A stretch of DNA of 32,696 nt from Chloroflexota bacterium (GTDB taxonomy: Bacteria; Chloroflexota; Anaerolineae; Promineifilales; Promineifilaceae), in assembly GCA_024223125.1 (NCBI GenBank), contig JAAEOP010000171.1, positions 1 to 32,696 of the forward strand, given 5' to 3'. Of the stretch, positions 24,201 to 30,384 are shown in pieces. A program made the position numbers and the translations under genes. The notes under the pieces were generated by a model. It ran no database searches and was not told the DNA's origin. It saw only the letters and a program-made list of their open reading frames with translations. Numbering within the stretch: the stretch's first letter is position 1; each line of letters begins with the position of its first letter.

Positions 24201-25386
24201 CGGCCGTCTGACGCCACATCCTCCGCCGCTCAAATAAACTGGCTTGCAGCCACAAAGCCAACCCTTGTGCGGCCAGCAAAGCCATACTAAAACTGACCAA
24301 CCCCAACCACCGTTCTTGCTGCCGGAAGAGTGAGAATCCGGGAAAACGGTAAGCCATCTCAAACAAAATACCACGATCTCCTAATGCCAACCAGGCAGAT
24401 GTGAAAGCGACAATCAACCAAAAGAGGATTTCGCTGTGCTGTTGGCGGCTTTGGCTATGGCGGGCAAACCAGGCGATGAGGATGAGGGCGACGGCCGTGA
24501 TGCCCACATATTCTGGCGTCCAGACAGCCATGATGCGGGGCACGAGCATTTGGATGTTGAGCAGCAGCGGTTGGCCGGAGGAGACGAAAGCGTAACTTGT
24601 ATCGCTGCGGGTGGTCAGGGCTAAATAGCGCCAGGAGGGGTAAGCGGCAATCATGATGGTTCCTACGGCCGTCAACCCCATCAACCCGCCAATGCCGGCC
24701 ACCCAACGCCACGCCCAACGATTACGAACGGTGAGATAAAGATAGGTGACGGCCGTGAGGACGCTAATCTGCAAAAATGTTTGGGGATGTCCGGCGGTGT
24801 AAGCAATACCTAAGATGATGGCGGCCGTCAGGAGAAAAGGTAAAAACTTGCTAGAGCTTGCACGGCCAACACCGACTCGCAGGAGCAGTAGGATGAGGGG
24901 CAGCCAGGTGAAAGTTTCCAGGACGGACAGTTGCAGCAGTGGGTAGGAGGTCAGGTAGCCGCCTAGAGCAAAAGCGACGGCCGCGAACAGAGCTGCCACC
25001 GTTTGTCGGGTGATGTGGAAAGCCAGGCCGTAGGTGAATAGTCCGGCCAGCCAGATGTGCAGCAGCCCTTCCAATTCCAGAGCGTAGTAAGGGAATTCCC
25101 AGGGGAGGGAAGCAAAGATAGTTAGCCAGCGAGGCAGGTAGAAGACGGCCGCTTGCACATCGGCGGCAAAGGGAAAGCCGCCGTAACTGCCGGGGGAGAA
25201 GATGGGTAGATGGCCGGCGGCCATTTGCCGTGCCTGGAACAGACCAAAGGCGTGGAACTGCCCGGAGAAGTCACTGCTGGGTAAGCGCATTTGGCCTAAT
25301 AGAACGGGGGCGAAGAAGATAAACCAAACGGCCGTCCAGAAGGTTATGGTGAGAACGTGGTGCGTAATTCGTAATTTGTTGTTCAT
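21208..25386 (-). CDS. Fused YfhO-like and GT39-like membrane glycosyltransferase
   Basis: A 1392-aa open frame without interruption. The N-terminal half (about 1-725) is a YfhO-like membrane protein: outer-loop motif SSDFSGQFHAFGLF at 37-50, about 12 helices, and an outer beta domain with QPGWQAIINGIPADLL near 660. A Pro/Gln/Arg/Thr linker (RPRSQTQSRPQTEPV) lies near 735. The C-terminal half (about 760-1230) is a GT39/ArnT-like transferase with RLGSQELRGDEAFSYLF near 782-798 and DPHSPFHYLLLHGWL. A beta-sandwich domain ends the protein (about 1258-1392; TAFVHLLNQDGTLVAQHDG). Its ATG overlaps the upstream stop as ATGA, indicating coupling to the 744-aa gene. Both halves keep the acidic loop residues, so both may be active. 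Confidence 0.82.
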   Translation of the reverse strand: MNNKLRITHHVLTITFWTAVWFIFFAPVLLGQMRLPSSDFSGQFHAFGLFQARQMAAGHLPIFSPGSYGGFPFAADVQAAVFYLPRWLTIFASLPWEFPYYALELEGLLHIWLAGLFTYGLAFHITRQTVAALFAAVAFALGGYLTSYPLLQLSVLETFTWLPLILLLLRVGVGRASSSKFLPFLLTAAIILGIAYTAGHPQTFLQISVLTAVTYLYLTVRNRWAWRWVAGIGGLMGLTAVGTIMIAAYPSWRYLALTTRSDTSYAFVSSGQPLLLNIQMLVPRIMAVWTPEYVGITAVALILIAWFARHSQSRQQHSEILFWLIVAFTSAWLALGDRGILFEMAYRFPGFSLFRQQERWLGLVSFSMALLAAQGLALWLQASLFERRRMWRQTAVTLTILLAIVGFILLLAQHIMQENWAGTWLRTVGLTAAALLLLGLNWRWRWQAWLLVLLLAVDLYLPISQAMAFTPELPSAFWPQPEWLTAVQSENPGRIDSRSVFHANIGEIYNLEDIRGLSPLLPQVAEKFSRLPRPVRWQLLNVTHVLAYSQVEPTLTQMGNFAESVVPGEERVGQVYRFEQAAPRAWMSYQPLIAPDNQAAFQRMKAPEFDPAAQVVFTADVIIPNNLVPPDSPPQVMVTKSAANVRQIEVSTAAPGYLVISEWAQPGWQAIINGIPADLLTADYALQALFLPTGDHTITLTYRLPGLALGTAVTLFTLLMAVIVAWRWQPVITTRPRSQTQSRPQTEPVLTAVNQPAISALAWRWSAAAITLLGFGLRLFRLGSQELRGDEAFSYLFARLPLMEIIPRLIGEGDPHSPFHYLLLHGWLNVAGDSEFTMRLLSLSPGVLLIPLLAIIGRQVGGRWLGLLMGLLTAVSPSLIWVGQDVRNQYTLTLFFTAAATYLLVRLTVQEPLKRGLRTFLGWGVYAGLAAAAVYSHYYGSFVLLAHGLFLLAMRPNRRWLAHWLAAGALALLLFVPWLTAVTPTLLSAGQLSDPAAPDLAKYLTTVGVETVAGMSATGWGLRWLFLGALLIGLVGLRTLWRERRDWAVLLASWLGLTTLAIYLIRFSRATFNPFYISVAAPAWWLLVGVGLLTLWHGRFRGQRVLAIVGVLGLVGTAVFSLHNYYVNPAFSRSRGYREMAAHIAADLQPGDVFVAHYPDPSLVYYLRDVPIPYMMQPSDNQLTQDAVVEELSALTADYDRLWFVPAGTSWDQADVVRPWLDFNTLPEQETTFSRLDLWAYRPAQTIDQIVTPVDQMLANGVRLAGVFVTASGQPLNLADPAAIEPGAELTVVAVWQAEGAIDGRYTAFVHLLNQDGTLVAQHDGIPVAGTRPTDSWQPGDQIIDVHHLTLPKGTAVQGQLLVGMYASDSLARQKWPDGRDALPIVTIKTAP

Positions 25387-27617
25387 GGTTTGCTGATTTC
25401 GATCCAGCCGATTTGGTAGATGTCGTGGGGTTGTTGTTGGCCGTTGCTGGCTAAAGGCCAGCGCATTAACGTTTCTGAATCATACATGCCAATCCAAAGA
25501 GGGTAACGGCCGTTGGGTAAATCTTCTGGTATCGTCAGTGTATAGCTGTCATGAATAACGTCGCCAGCACCCCAGACGCGAGTGGGGTATTGGCCGTTGA
25601 GTGGTTGGTTGTCTGCCTGGGCCAGGGGGGGCTGGTTGGGCTGGGCCAGGTGGATGAGGGTAGTCAGGTCTGTACCGGGCACGGCCGTTGTTTGCCAGGT
25701 CACATCAATTTCAACCGCAGCGCCGGGTTGGGCTTGATCAGGGGTGATGGTGATGGCCGTGAGTTGAACAGCATCCCCAATCTGGGCCAGAATGGTGTTG
25801 GACGGATTGGGCCACATTTGCGGCGCAATTTTGACGGCCCCGATTTGCACCCCTTCGCGTTGGCCTTCATCGGCCGCTAATCGAGCCAAAATAGAAGCGA
25901 GGACGGGGGTGACGGCCGTGTCGGTGATACGAATACCAACCCGATCTGCAAGTATGCCCTCCTCAAGCCAAAGCGTGGCCGGGTATTGTCCTCGTCCATG
26001 ATAGCTGTGGTAACTACCCACCAAGTCTAAATCACGGCCGAACAGTTCTATGACCAATTCTGGCGCTTCGGTGATGGGGCCATTTTTTTGCCAGTAAAGT
26101 GTGAACCAAACGATGTCTCCGGGTACGGCCGTGGGCGTTTCCACATCCACGCCCAGCAGCGTCAACCCTTTGCCAAAGGGGCGATTGAGTGGTTCTACAG
26201 CGGCGGGCAGTTCTGCCAGAAGTGGCGGGGCGGCATAAGCGGGACGGATAACGAAGAAGCAGGTGTAGAGGGTGGTTAGCAGGGCGGCCGTAGGAACCAA
26301 CCAGAGAATACTGCGCCAGGGCCAACGGGTCAGACCATACGCCAGCCCCAATGCCAGGGGCACAATGGCAGGAAAAAGCAACCGCCCTTGTGCCGCCGGG
26401 GTTCGCATCATAAAGGCTGCCAATCCGGCATAAATGAGAAGGAACCAGGTTAGCAGGAGGACGGCCGGGAAGTATTTTTGGGGGAGATTGGAGATTGGAG
26501 ATTGGAGATTGGAGATTGCGCGTAATCTCCAATCTCCAATCTCTAATCCCTCCCGGTAAAGATTGTAAATCACACCGCCCATCCCCAACAATACAATACC
26601 GCCCCAAACCGCATAAACCCAGGTGGGGGCCAGCAAATTGAACCAGCCGAAGACGGCCACGGCCGAACGAATCAGGCTACCGCTTTCGCCGAAAACTTGC
26701 AGCAGAGTGTAGCCGCGGTCACCGTCGGCAATACGGATGAAGGGTTCAGTGGCCGTGAAGTCGCCGTATAACTGCATATTGCGCCCCCACAACCAACCGG
26801 CAATGAGAAAGGTGGGCAGGATGACGTAGACGGCCGTTTGCCACCCCCAGCGTATGATATTTTCTTTTTTAGCAACAGTATTGTCTTTTAAGGCGCGTAA
26901 AAATAAAACAGCGATGGTATAAATCAGCAACAGTATCCCTGCATTTTTGGTGAGGGCTGCCAATCCGCAACTGATGCCCAACAGCAGCAACCGCGGCCCA
27001 GAAACCTGATTTTGCCACAGCCAGAGCAATTGCCACAAAGCAACACTGCTTAAAAAAATGATGAGGGGATCATTACTGATGCTGGCGTGGACAAAGTTGT
27101 ATTGGGGCAGGAAGGCGGTTACGGCCGTAGCTAACAACGCATACCCCGGTTTATCTGGCCAGAGCAAACGGCCGCTGCCAAAAATGCACAATAACGTTCC
27201 CAAGCCCAAAACGGCCGAGAAGAAACGCAGCAAATGGGCTGCCAGAGGCATACCTTGCCAGGGGGTCGCTTCCTGGGGTGTATGCACAACCTGATTCAGG
27301 TTGGCTAAAATAGAAGCGTCTCCGGCGTAAAAGAAGGGATTGAGCCACACTTGCTCACGCGCATTAGCGGTGTTGATGGGAGAGATGAGTGCGGCCGCCA
27401 ACAGGTAATAAAGAGGTGGCTGGGCTGCTTCCTGGCCCAACCATTCATCGTAATCTTCAGTAACAACGGGCAACGTTTGGGTGTCTTTGATATGTTGGAC
27501 GGTGAAGTAATGCCAATGTTCATCGGGGGCTTCAAAGAGGGGATTGCTGACACTATAGGCCAGAGTGATGAGGAGGTAGCCGACCAATACTGTCCCTAAC
27601 CAGAAGCGGTGGTTCAT
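25383..27617 (-). CDS. GT-C membrane glycosyltransferase (ArnT/DUF2142-like) with C-terminal beta domains
   Basis: A 744-aa protein from ATG 27617 (MNHRFWLGTVLVGYLL). The frame stays open to a TTG at 27704, but that extension overlaps a good promoter and precedes the natural N-terminal helix, so I prefer the ATG. The first outer loop has FEAPDEHWHYFTVQHI at 28-43 and AAQPPLYYLLAAALI at 64-78, the acidic and PPLYY motifs of GT39/DUF2142-type proteins. About 11 helices run to residue 450. Two beta domains follow (about 490-600 and 625-744), the last with LIHLAQPNQPPLAQADNQPL and GMYDSETLMRWPL. Residues 356-378 (EGLEIGDWRL, then SNLQSPISNL) are encoded by a GGAGATT-type palindrome. It probably forms a functional pair with the 1392-aa protein. 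Confidence 0.78.
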   Translation of the reverse strand: MNHRFWLGTVLVGYLLITLAYSVSNPLFEAPDEHWHYFTVQHIKDTQTLPVVTEDYDEWLGQEAAQPPLYYLLAAALISPINTANAREQVWLNPFFYAGDASILANLNQVVHTPQEATPWQGMPLAAHLLRFFSAVLGLGTLLCIFGSGRLLWPDKPGYALLATAVTAFLPQYNFVHASISNDPLIIFLSSVALWQLLWLWQNQVSGPRLLLLGISCGLAALTKNAGILLLIYTIAVLFLRALKDNTVAKKENIIRWGWQTAVYVILPTFLIAGWLWGRNMQLYGDFTATEPFIRIADGDRGYTLLQVFGESGSLIRSAVAVFGWFNLLAPTWVYAVWGGIVLLGMGGVIYNLYREGLEIGDWRLRAISNLQSPISNLPQKYFPAVLLLTWFLLIYAGLAAFMMRTPAAQGRLLFPAIVPLALGLAYGLTRWPWRSILWLVPTAALLTTLYTCFFVIRPAYAAPPLLAELPAAVEPLNRPFGKGLTLLGVDVETPTAVPGDIVWFTLYWQKNGPITEAPELVIELFGRDLDLVGSYHSYHGRGQYPATLWLEEGILADRVGIRITDTAVTPVLASILARLAADEGQREGVQIGAVKIAPQMWPNPSNTILAQIGDAVQLTAITITPDQAQPGAAVEIDVTWQTTAVPGTDLTTLIHLAQPNQPPLAQADNQPLNGQYPTRVWGAGDVIHDSYTLTIPEDLPNGRYPLWIGMYDSETLMRWPLASNGQQQPHDIYQIGWIEISKP
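26483..26549. repeat. GGAGATT-type palindromic repeat inserted in frame (longest copy)
   Basis: Five tandem GGAGATT-type units (26484-26517) are followed after GCGCG by the inverse units to 26549, making a long hairpin inside the 744-aa gene. The minus-strand translation contains LEIGDWRL and SNLQSPISNL, the same words as in two plus-strand genes. The insertion lies in a loop between membrane helices. Confidence 0.85.
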
Positions 27618-27676
27618 AGGTGGATTGCTCCGTTGAGTGCGGCCGTGTGCCAATAGTTCCCAGACATAACCCGACA

Positions 27677-27704
27677 AGTATAAAATATCTGCTAAGGGGT
27701 GCAA
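27677..27704 (-). promoter_or_regulatory. Likely sigma70-type promoter for the glycosyltransferase pair
   Basis: On the minus strand TTGCAC (27704-27699), a 16-base spacer, then TATACT (27682-27677). Transcription would start near 27670, leaving a leader of about 50 bases to ATG 27617. This supports that start over the TTG at 27704, which is itself part of the -35. Confidence 0.4.
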
Positions 27705-27907
27705 CTATCGTATAGGAATGACCTTGGAGCGAACAAAAAACAGCGGTGTTTTCTCTATCCGTATTTACAAAAATGGCAAAGATATGCTCTTGTCAACATC
27801 GACAAAATTGTCGGTATTGGCGCTAACGTGCCTATCCATTTCCTAATTACCTCGTTCTTGTACAGCTTCATTTGACTGGAATTCTACTCAAAACAAACCC
27901 GAATATA

Positions 27908-27936
27908 TTGACAAAAAATTGAAATATAGCTAATAT
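27908..27936 (+). promoter_or_regulatory. Near-consensus sigma70 promoter for the SPFH/J-protein operon
   Basis: TTGACA (27908-27913), exactly 17 bases, then TAATAT (27931-27936), in a strongly AT-rich stretch. It is the best promoter in the window. Transcription would start near 27943, giving a leader of about 275 bases before ATG 28218. Confidence 0.6.
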
Positions 27937-28217
27937 ACCCATATCTTCTGGTACGATAGCAGCCAGGATGGGGACACAGGGGCGTGACCCATTCACACAG
28001 ATTAGAAGATTTGCCCCGGTGGAGGTTGGACGTATGAGACCCGATTTACCGAATTAGATTCCTCAGAATTGATGTTAATTTTATAGAAGTAGAACGTGTT
28101 GCGTAAGACGTAGGGCGTATTTTTGGTTTGCCTCACGGCCGTACCCATTTGGCGTTAACGGCCGTATTTCGTTACCTCTATGTACCGCTTCCCACGCAGT
28201 CACAAAAGGAAAAGATC

Positions 28218-28775
28218 ATGTCAACGGTAACATTACCTTTGTTGTCCCGGCTGTCCGTTGTCCGGGTGGATAAACAATTGATTATTACGATTCCTAGCCG
28301 TAAATCGAAACTGGATATGAGTTTGCATGGGGTGGGATTTCTATTTTGGTTAGGGGTAAGTGTGACGGCCGTGCAGCGCCACTTCTTTGGACCGCTAGTC
28401 AACGACCTGTCTCTTGGGGTAGGACTGCTGTTGTGGTTGGGATTGGGATCGGCCGTTGTTTGGCATTTGTTGTGGCAGATGTATGGCTGCGAAGTGCTGG
28501 AAGTGAGCGGCTGCGTTCTTAAGCGACGGTGGCAGTTGTTTGGCCTGGGGTGGACCTGGGCTTATATGGCTTCGGGAATTGATAGGTTGCAAGCTGTGCC
28601 ACAGGTGAATGTTGCTAACGGCCGTAACCCTAGTTTCTTCCGCCATCAAACCAATCGCCCAGGGATCGTGTTTGATTATGGCCCTAAAACTGTGCATTTG
28701 GGTCAAAGCGTCAACGCAGAAGAAGCTAAAGCGATTGTGGCTACCATCCAGGCACAGTTTCCGCAGTACATTTGA
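28218..28775 (+). CDS. Small membrane protein of unknown function, paralog A
   Basis: A 185-aa protein from ATG 28218, which has AAGGA seven bases upstream; the frame extends further back but without support. Residues 1-35 are soluble and contain LIITIPSRKSKLD, two hydrophobic segments lie at about 37-60 and 65-88, and the C-terminal 95 residues are soluble, probably beta-rich with a final helix (VFDYGPKTVHLGQSV, then NAEEAKAIVATIQAQFP). The layout resembles bacterial PH-like membrane proteins, but I do not recognise a named family. It is clearly paralogous to the 192-aa protein at 29754. It is first in the operon, and the next gene starts three bases after its stop codon. Confidence 0.75.
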   Translation: MSTVTLPLLSRLSVVRVDKQLIITIPSRKSKLDMSLHGVGFLFWLGVSVTAVQRHFFGPLVNDLSLGVGLLLWLGLGSAVVWHLLWQMYGCEVLEVSGCVLKRRWQLFGLGWTWAYMASGIDRLQAVPQVNVANGRNPSFFRHQTNRPGIVFDYGPKTVHLGQSVNAEEAKAIVATIQAQFPQYI

Positions 28776-28777
28776 TC

Positions 28778-29686
28778 ATGAACTATTACACCTTATTGCA
28801 GGTCTTGCCTTCAGCGACAGATAAAGAAATCCGCCACGCATACCGGAAGCTGGTTAAGATTTACCATCCCGACCACCTCCAGCAGGCTGCCCTTGCCCAA
28901 CGTCTGAAAGGGGAAGAAAAGCTCAAACTTCTTAATCTGGCCTACGGTGTGTTGAGTAATCCGGTAAAGCGGCAGCAGTATGACGTAGCTTTGCCCCGAT
29001 CCAAAGAGCCATCTGGCGAAAACGCTCAACGGAAGCGGCGGGCACAACAAAAGCGCCAAACATACCAGAAGCAGACAAAGCAACGGCCGTATACTCACAC
29101 CACAACCCAGGCCCGGCAAAACCTGGCCCAGGCACGTTCCATCTATCTGCAAATCAAAGTGGAACTCATGGACCTGAAAAAAGAGATTGCCAATTGGCTG
29201 ATTGAAGCGGCGTTGAAGGCGTTATTGCTTGGTTTGGGCGTTAGCGGCGGCACGGCCGTACTTATGCTGCTGCTCTCTTTCATTCTGCAATTGTTACACA
29301 TTCAGCATAACCAGTGGGTTGCTTTGTGGGGGCTTCTCTATGCCATACTGATTCAGATCGGGGCTGTGTTTGTGCTGATGCACACGATTCAGATTGAAAT
29401 TAAGCCGGGGAAAATGGTAGCGGCCGTGTTCAAAGTCGGCCGTGTGGTCATGTTCAGTCTGGTTCTACTGATCGGCTTTGTGGGCAACCCCTTCCAGGCT
29501 GGTCTGGCCGCAGGGAACACTTTTTTGCTGATGATGGCCCTGCAAATAATTACCTGCACCTTGATGGCCCCGGAATGGCTAAAACCGTTATTAACGCAGC
29601 GTCGGCATTTGGAAAACCGCCTGGCGACTGCCCAACAGATGATTGATTATTACAAAGATACAATGGATACAGTCACGTTTAATTAG
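28778..29686 (+). CDS. Membrane-anchored J-domain (DnaJ-like) protein
   Basis: A 302-aa protein from ATG 28778 (MNYYTLLQVLPSATDKEIRH), the classical J-domain beginning; a TTG two codons earlier is less likely. The J domain covers 1-71 with the HPD motif at 30-32 and NPVKRQQYD at 61-69. A basic, Gln-rich linker (72-115) and a short helix follow, then about four hydrophobic segments (142-172, 178-202, 222-238, 245-263) and a charged C-terminal helix. There is no Gly/Phe region or zinc finger, so it is not a general DnaJ. It should recruit an Hsp70 (DnaK) to the membrane. It lies between two paralogous membrane proteins and before an SPFH gene, which suggests these as clients or partners. Confidence 0.85.
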   Translation: MNYYTLLQVLPSATDKEIRHAYRKLVKIYHPDHLQQAALAQRLKGEEKLKLLNLAYGVLSNPVKRQQYDVALPRSKEPSGENAQRKRRAQQKRQTYQKQTKQRPYTHTTTQARQNLAQARSIYLQIKVELMDLKKEIANWLIEAALKALLLGLGVSGGTAVLMLLLSFILQLLHIQHNQWVALWGLLYAILIQIGAVFVLMHTIQIEIKPGKMVAAVFKVGRVVMFSLVLLIGFVGNPFQAGLAAGNTFLLMMALQIITCTLMAPEWLKPLLTQRRHLENRLATAQQMIDYYKDTMDTVTFN

Positions 29687-29694
29687 TGGACACA

Positions 29695-29733
29695 GTTCGT
29701 AGTCGCGGTTTCAGGAGCGCGATTGCTACGAAC
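29695..29733. repeat. GTTCGTAG/CTACGAAC hairpin between J-protein and paralog B genes
   Basis: GTTCGTAG (29695-29702) pairs with CTACGAAC (29726-29733), and TCGCG (29703-29707) with CGCGA (29718-29722). It shares its outer ends with the in-gene repeat at 20193-20247. It lies just upstream of the AGGAG ribosome site of the next gene and could attenuate or protect the mRNA. Confidence 0.6.
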
Positions 29734-29753
29734 CAACCATAGGAGTTTATGTC

Positions 29754-30332
29754 ATGACAACGATAACACCTCCAACTGCCCGGCATAAGGCCGAATTCTT
29801 TGGGGATTCTCTTTCAATCAATATCCCCAGCCGAAAGCATTGGTTTCAGATTCCCTTTCTAGCTATCTGGTTACTCTTTTGGGCTGGTGGCTGGCTGGCT
29901 GTAACTACTTCTATCTTACATTCGCCTTTTGAAGCCGGTGGTTTCATGCTGGTCTGGCTGGCTGCTTGGACCGTTGGCGGCGTATATACCATGTCGTCGC
30001 TGCTGTGGATGCTGGTCGGTGTCGAACGCATTGAAATTTCGCCTGATATATTCCAGGTTCAACGGCAGGTGTTGGGACTTGGCTCCACCAAGACATTTGC
30101 CACTTTGGATGTATACGCGCTGCGGGTAACGTCGACAAGATCATCTTCTAATTTCTGGGGGAGTTACGGCCGTCGTCGGCAGCTCAACACAATCTGGCAT
30201 TTTGATGGCCCCATCACGTTTGATTATGGCGCCAAAACATACCGCATTGGCGAAGGCGTAGATGAAGCCGAAGCCAAGCAAATTGTAAAATTGATTCAAC
30301 AACATTTCCCGCTGTTTTTTAAGGAATCGTAA
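29754..30332 (+). CDS. Small membrane protein of unknown function, paralog B
   Basis: A 192-aa protein. ATG 29754 has AGGAG eight bases upstream. It has the same plan as the 185-aa protein: a soluble N-terminus with LSINIPSRKHW, two hydrophobic segments (about 34-56 and 62-88), then a soluble part ending TFDYGAKTYRIGEGV and DEAEAKQIVKLIQQHFP. The closing motif FDYG-KT---G--V-EAKxIV is the best shared signature of the two paralogs. The middle contains a Ser/Arg-rich insertion (TSTRSSSNFWGSYGRRR) absent from paralog A. I do not recognise a named family; a PH-like fold is a guess. It lies between the J-protein and SPFH genes. Confidence 0.75.
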   Translation: MTTITPPTARHKAEFFGDSLSINIPSRKHWFQIPFLAIWLLFWAGGWLAVTTSILHSPFEAGGFMLVWLAAWTVGGVYTMSSLLWMLVGVERIEISPDIFQVQRQVLGLGSTKTFATLDVYALRVTSTRSSSNFWGSYGRRRQLNTIWHFDGPITFDYGAKTYRIGEGVDEAEAKQIVKLIQQHFPLFFKES

Positions 30333-30384
30333 TTGTGACTATGTAGGTCATAGCGAACAGCTTCGTCTGTTCAGGAGCAAAATC

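Larger units (their letters stand above)
27618..28217. other. 600-bp divergent intergenic region
   Basis: An AT-rich spacer with a promoter for each side (27677-27704 minus, 27908-27936 plus). It also holds a short CGACAA-AA-TTGTCG palindrome at 27800-27813, direct GCGTA/CGTAGGGCGTA words at 28101-28120, and two ACGGCCGT copies at about 28136 and 28158. I see no convincing coding frame; the plus-strand frame from 28128 that joins the next gene has no ribosome site. Confidence 0.6.

Noticed and set aside
27618..27704. N-terminal extension of the 744-aa transferase to TTG 27704
   Set aside because: This TTG is part of a likely -35 box and precedes a natural N-terminal helix starting at ATG 27617.
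27800..27813. CGACAA-AA-TTGTCG palindrome as a repressor operator
   Set aside because: Only six base pairs per arm, no second copy near the promoters, and no regulator gene nearby.
28128..28217. Extension of the 185-aa membrane protein to 28128
   Set aside because: No ribosome site, and the added part is built of two ACGGCCGT copies and low-quality sequence; ATG 28218 has AAGGA at good spacing.
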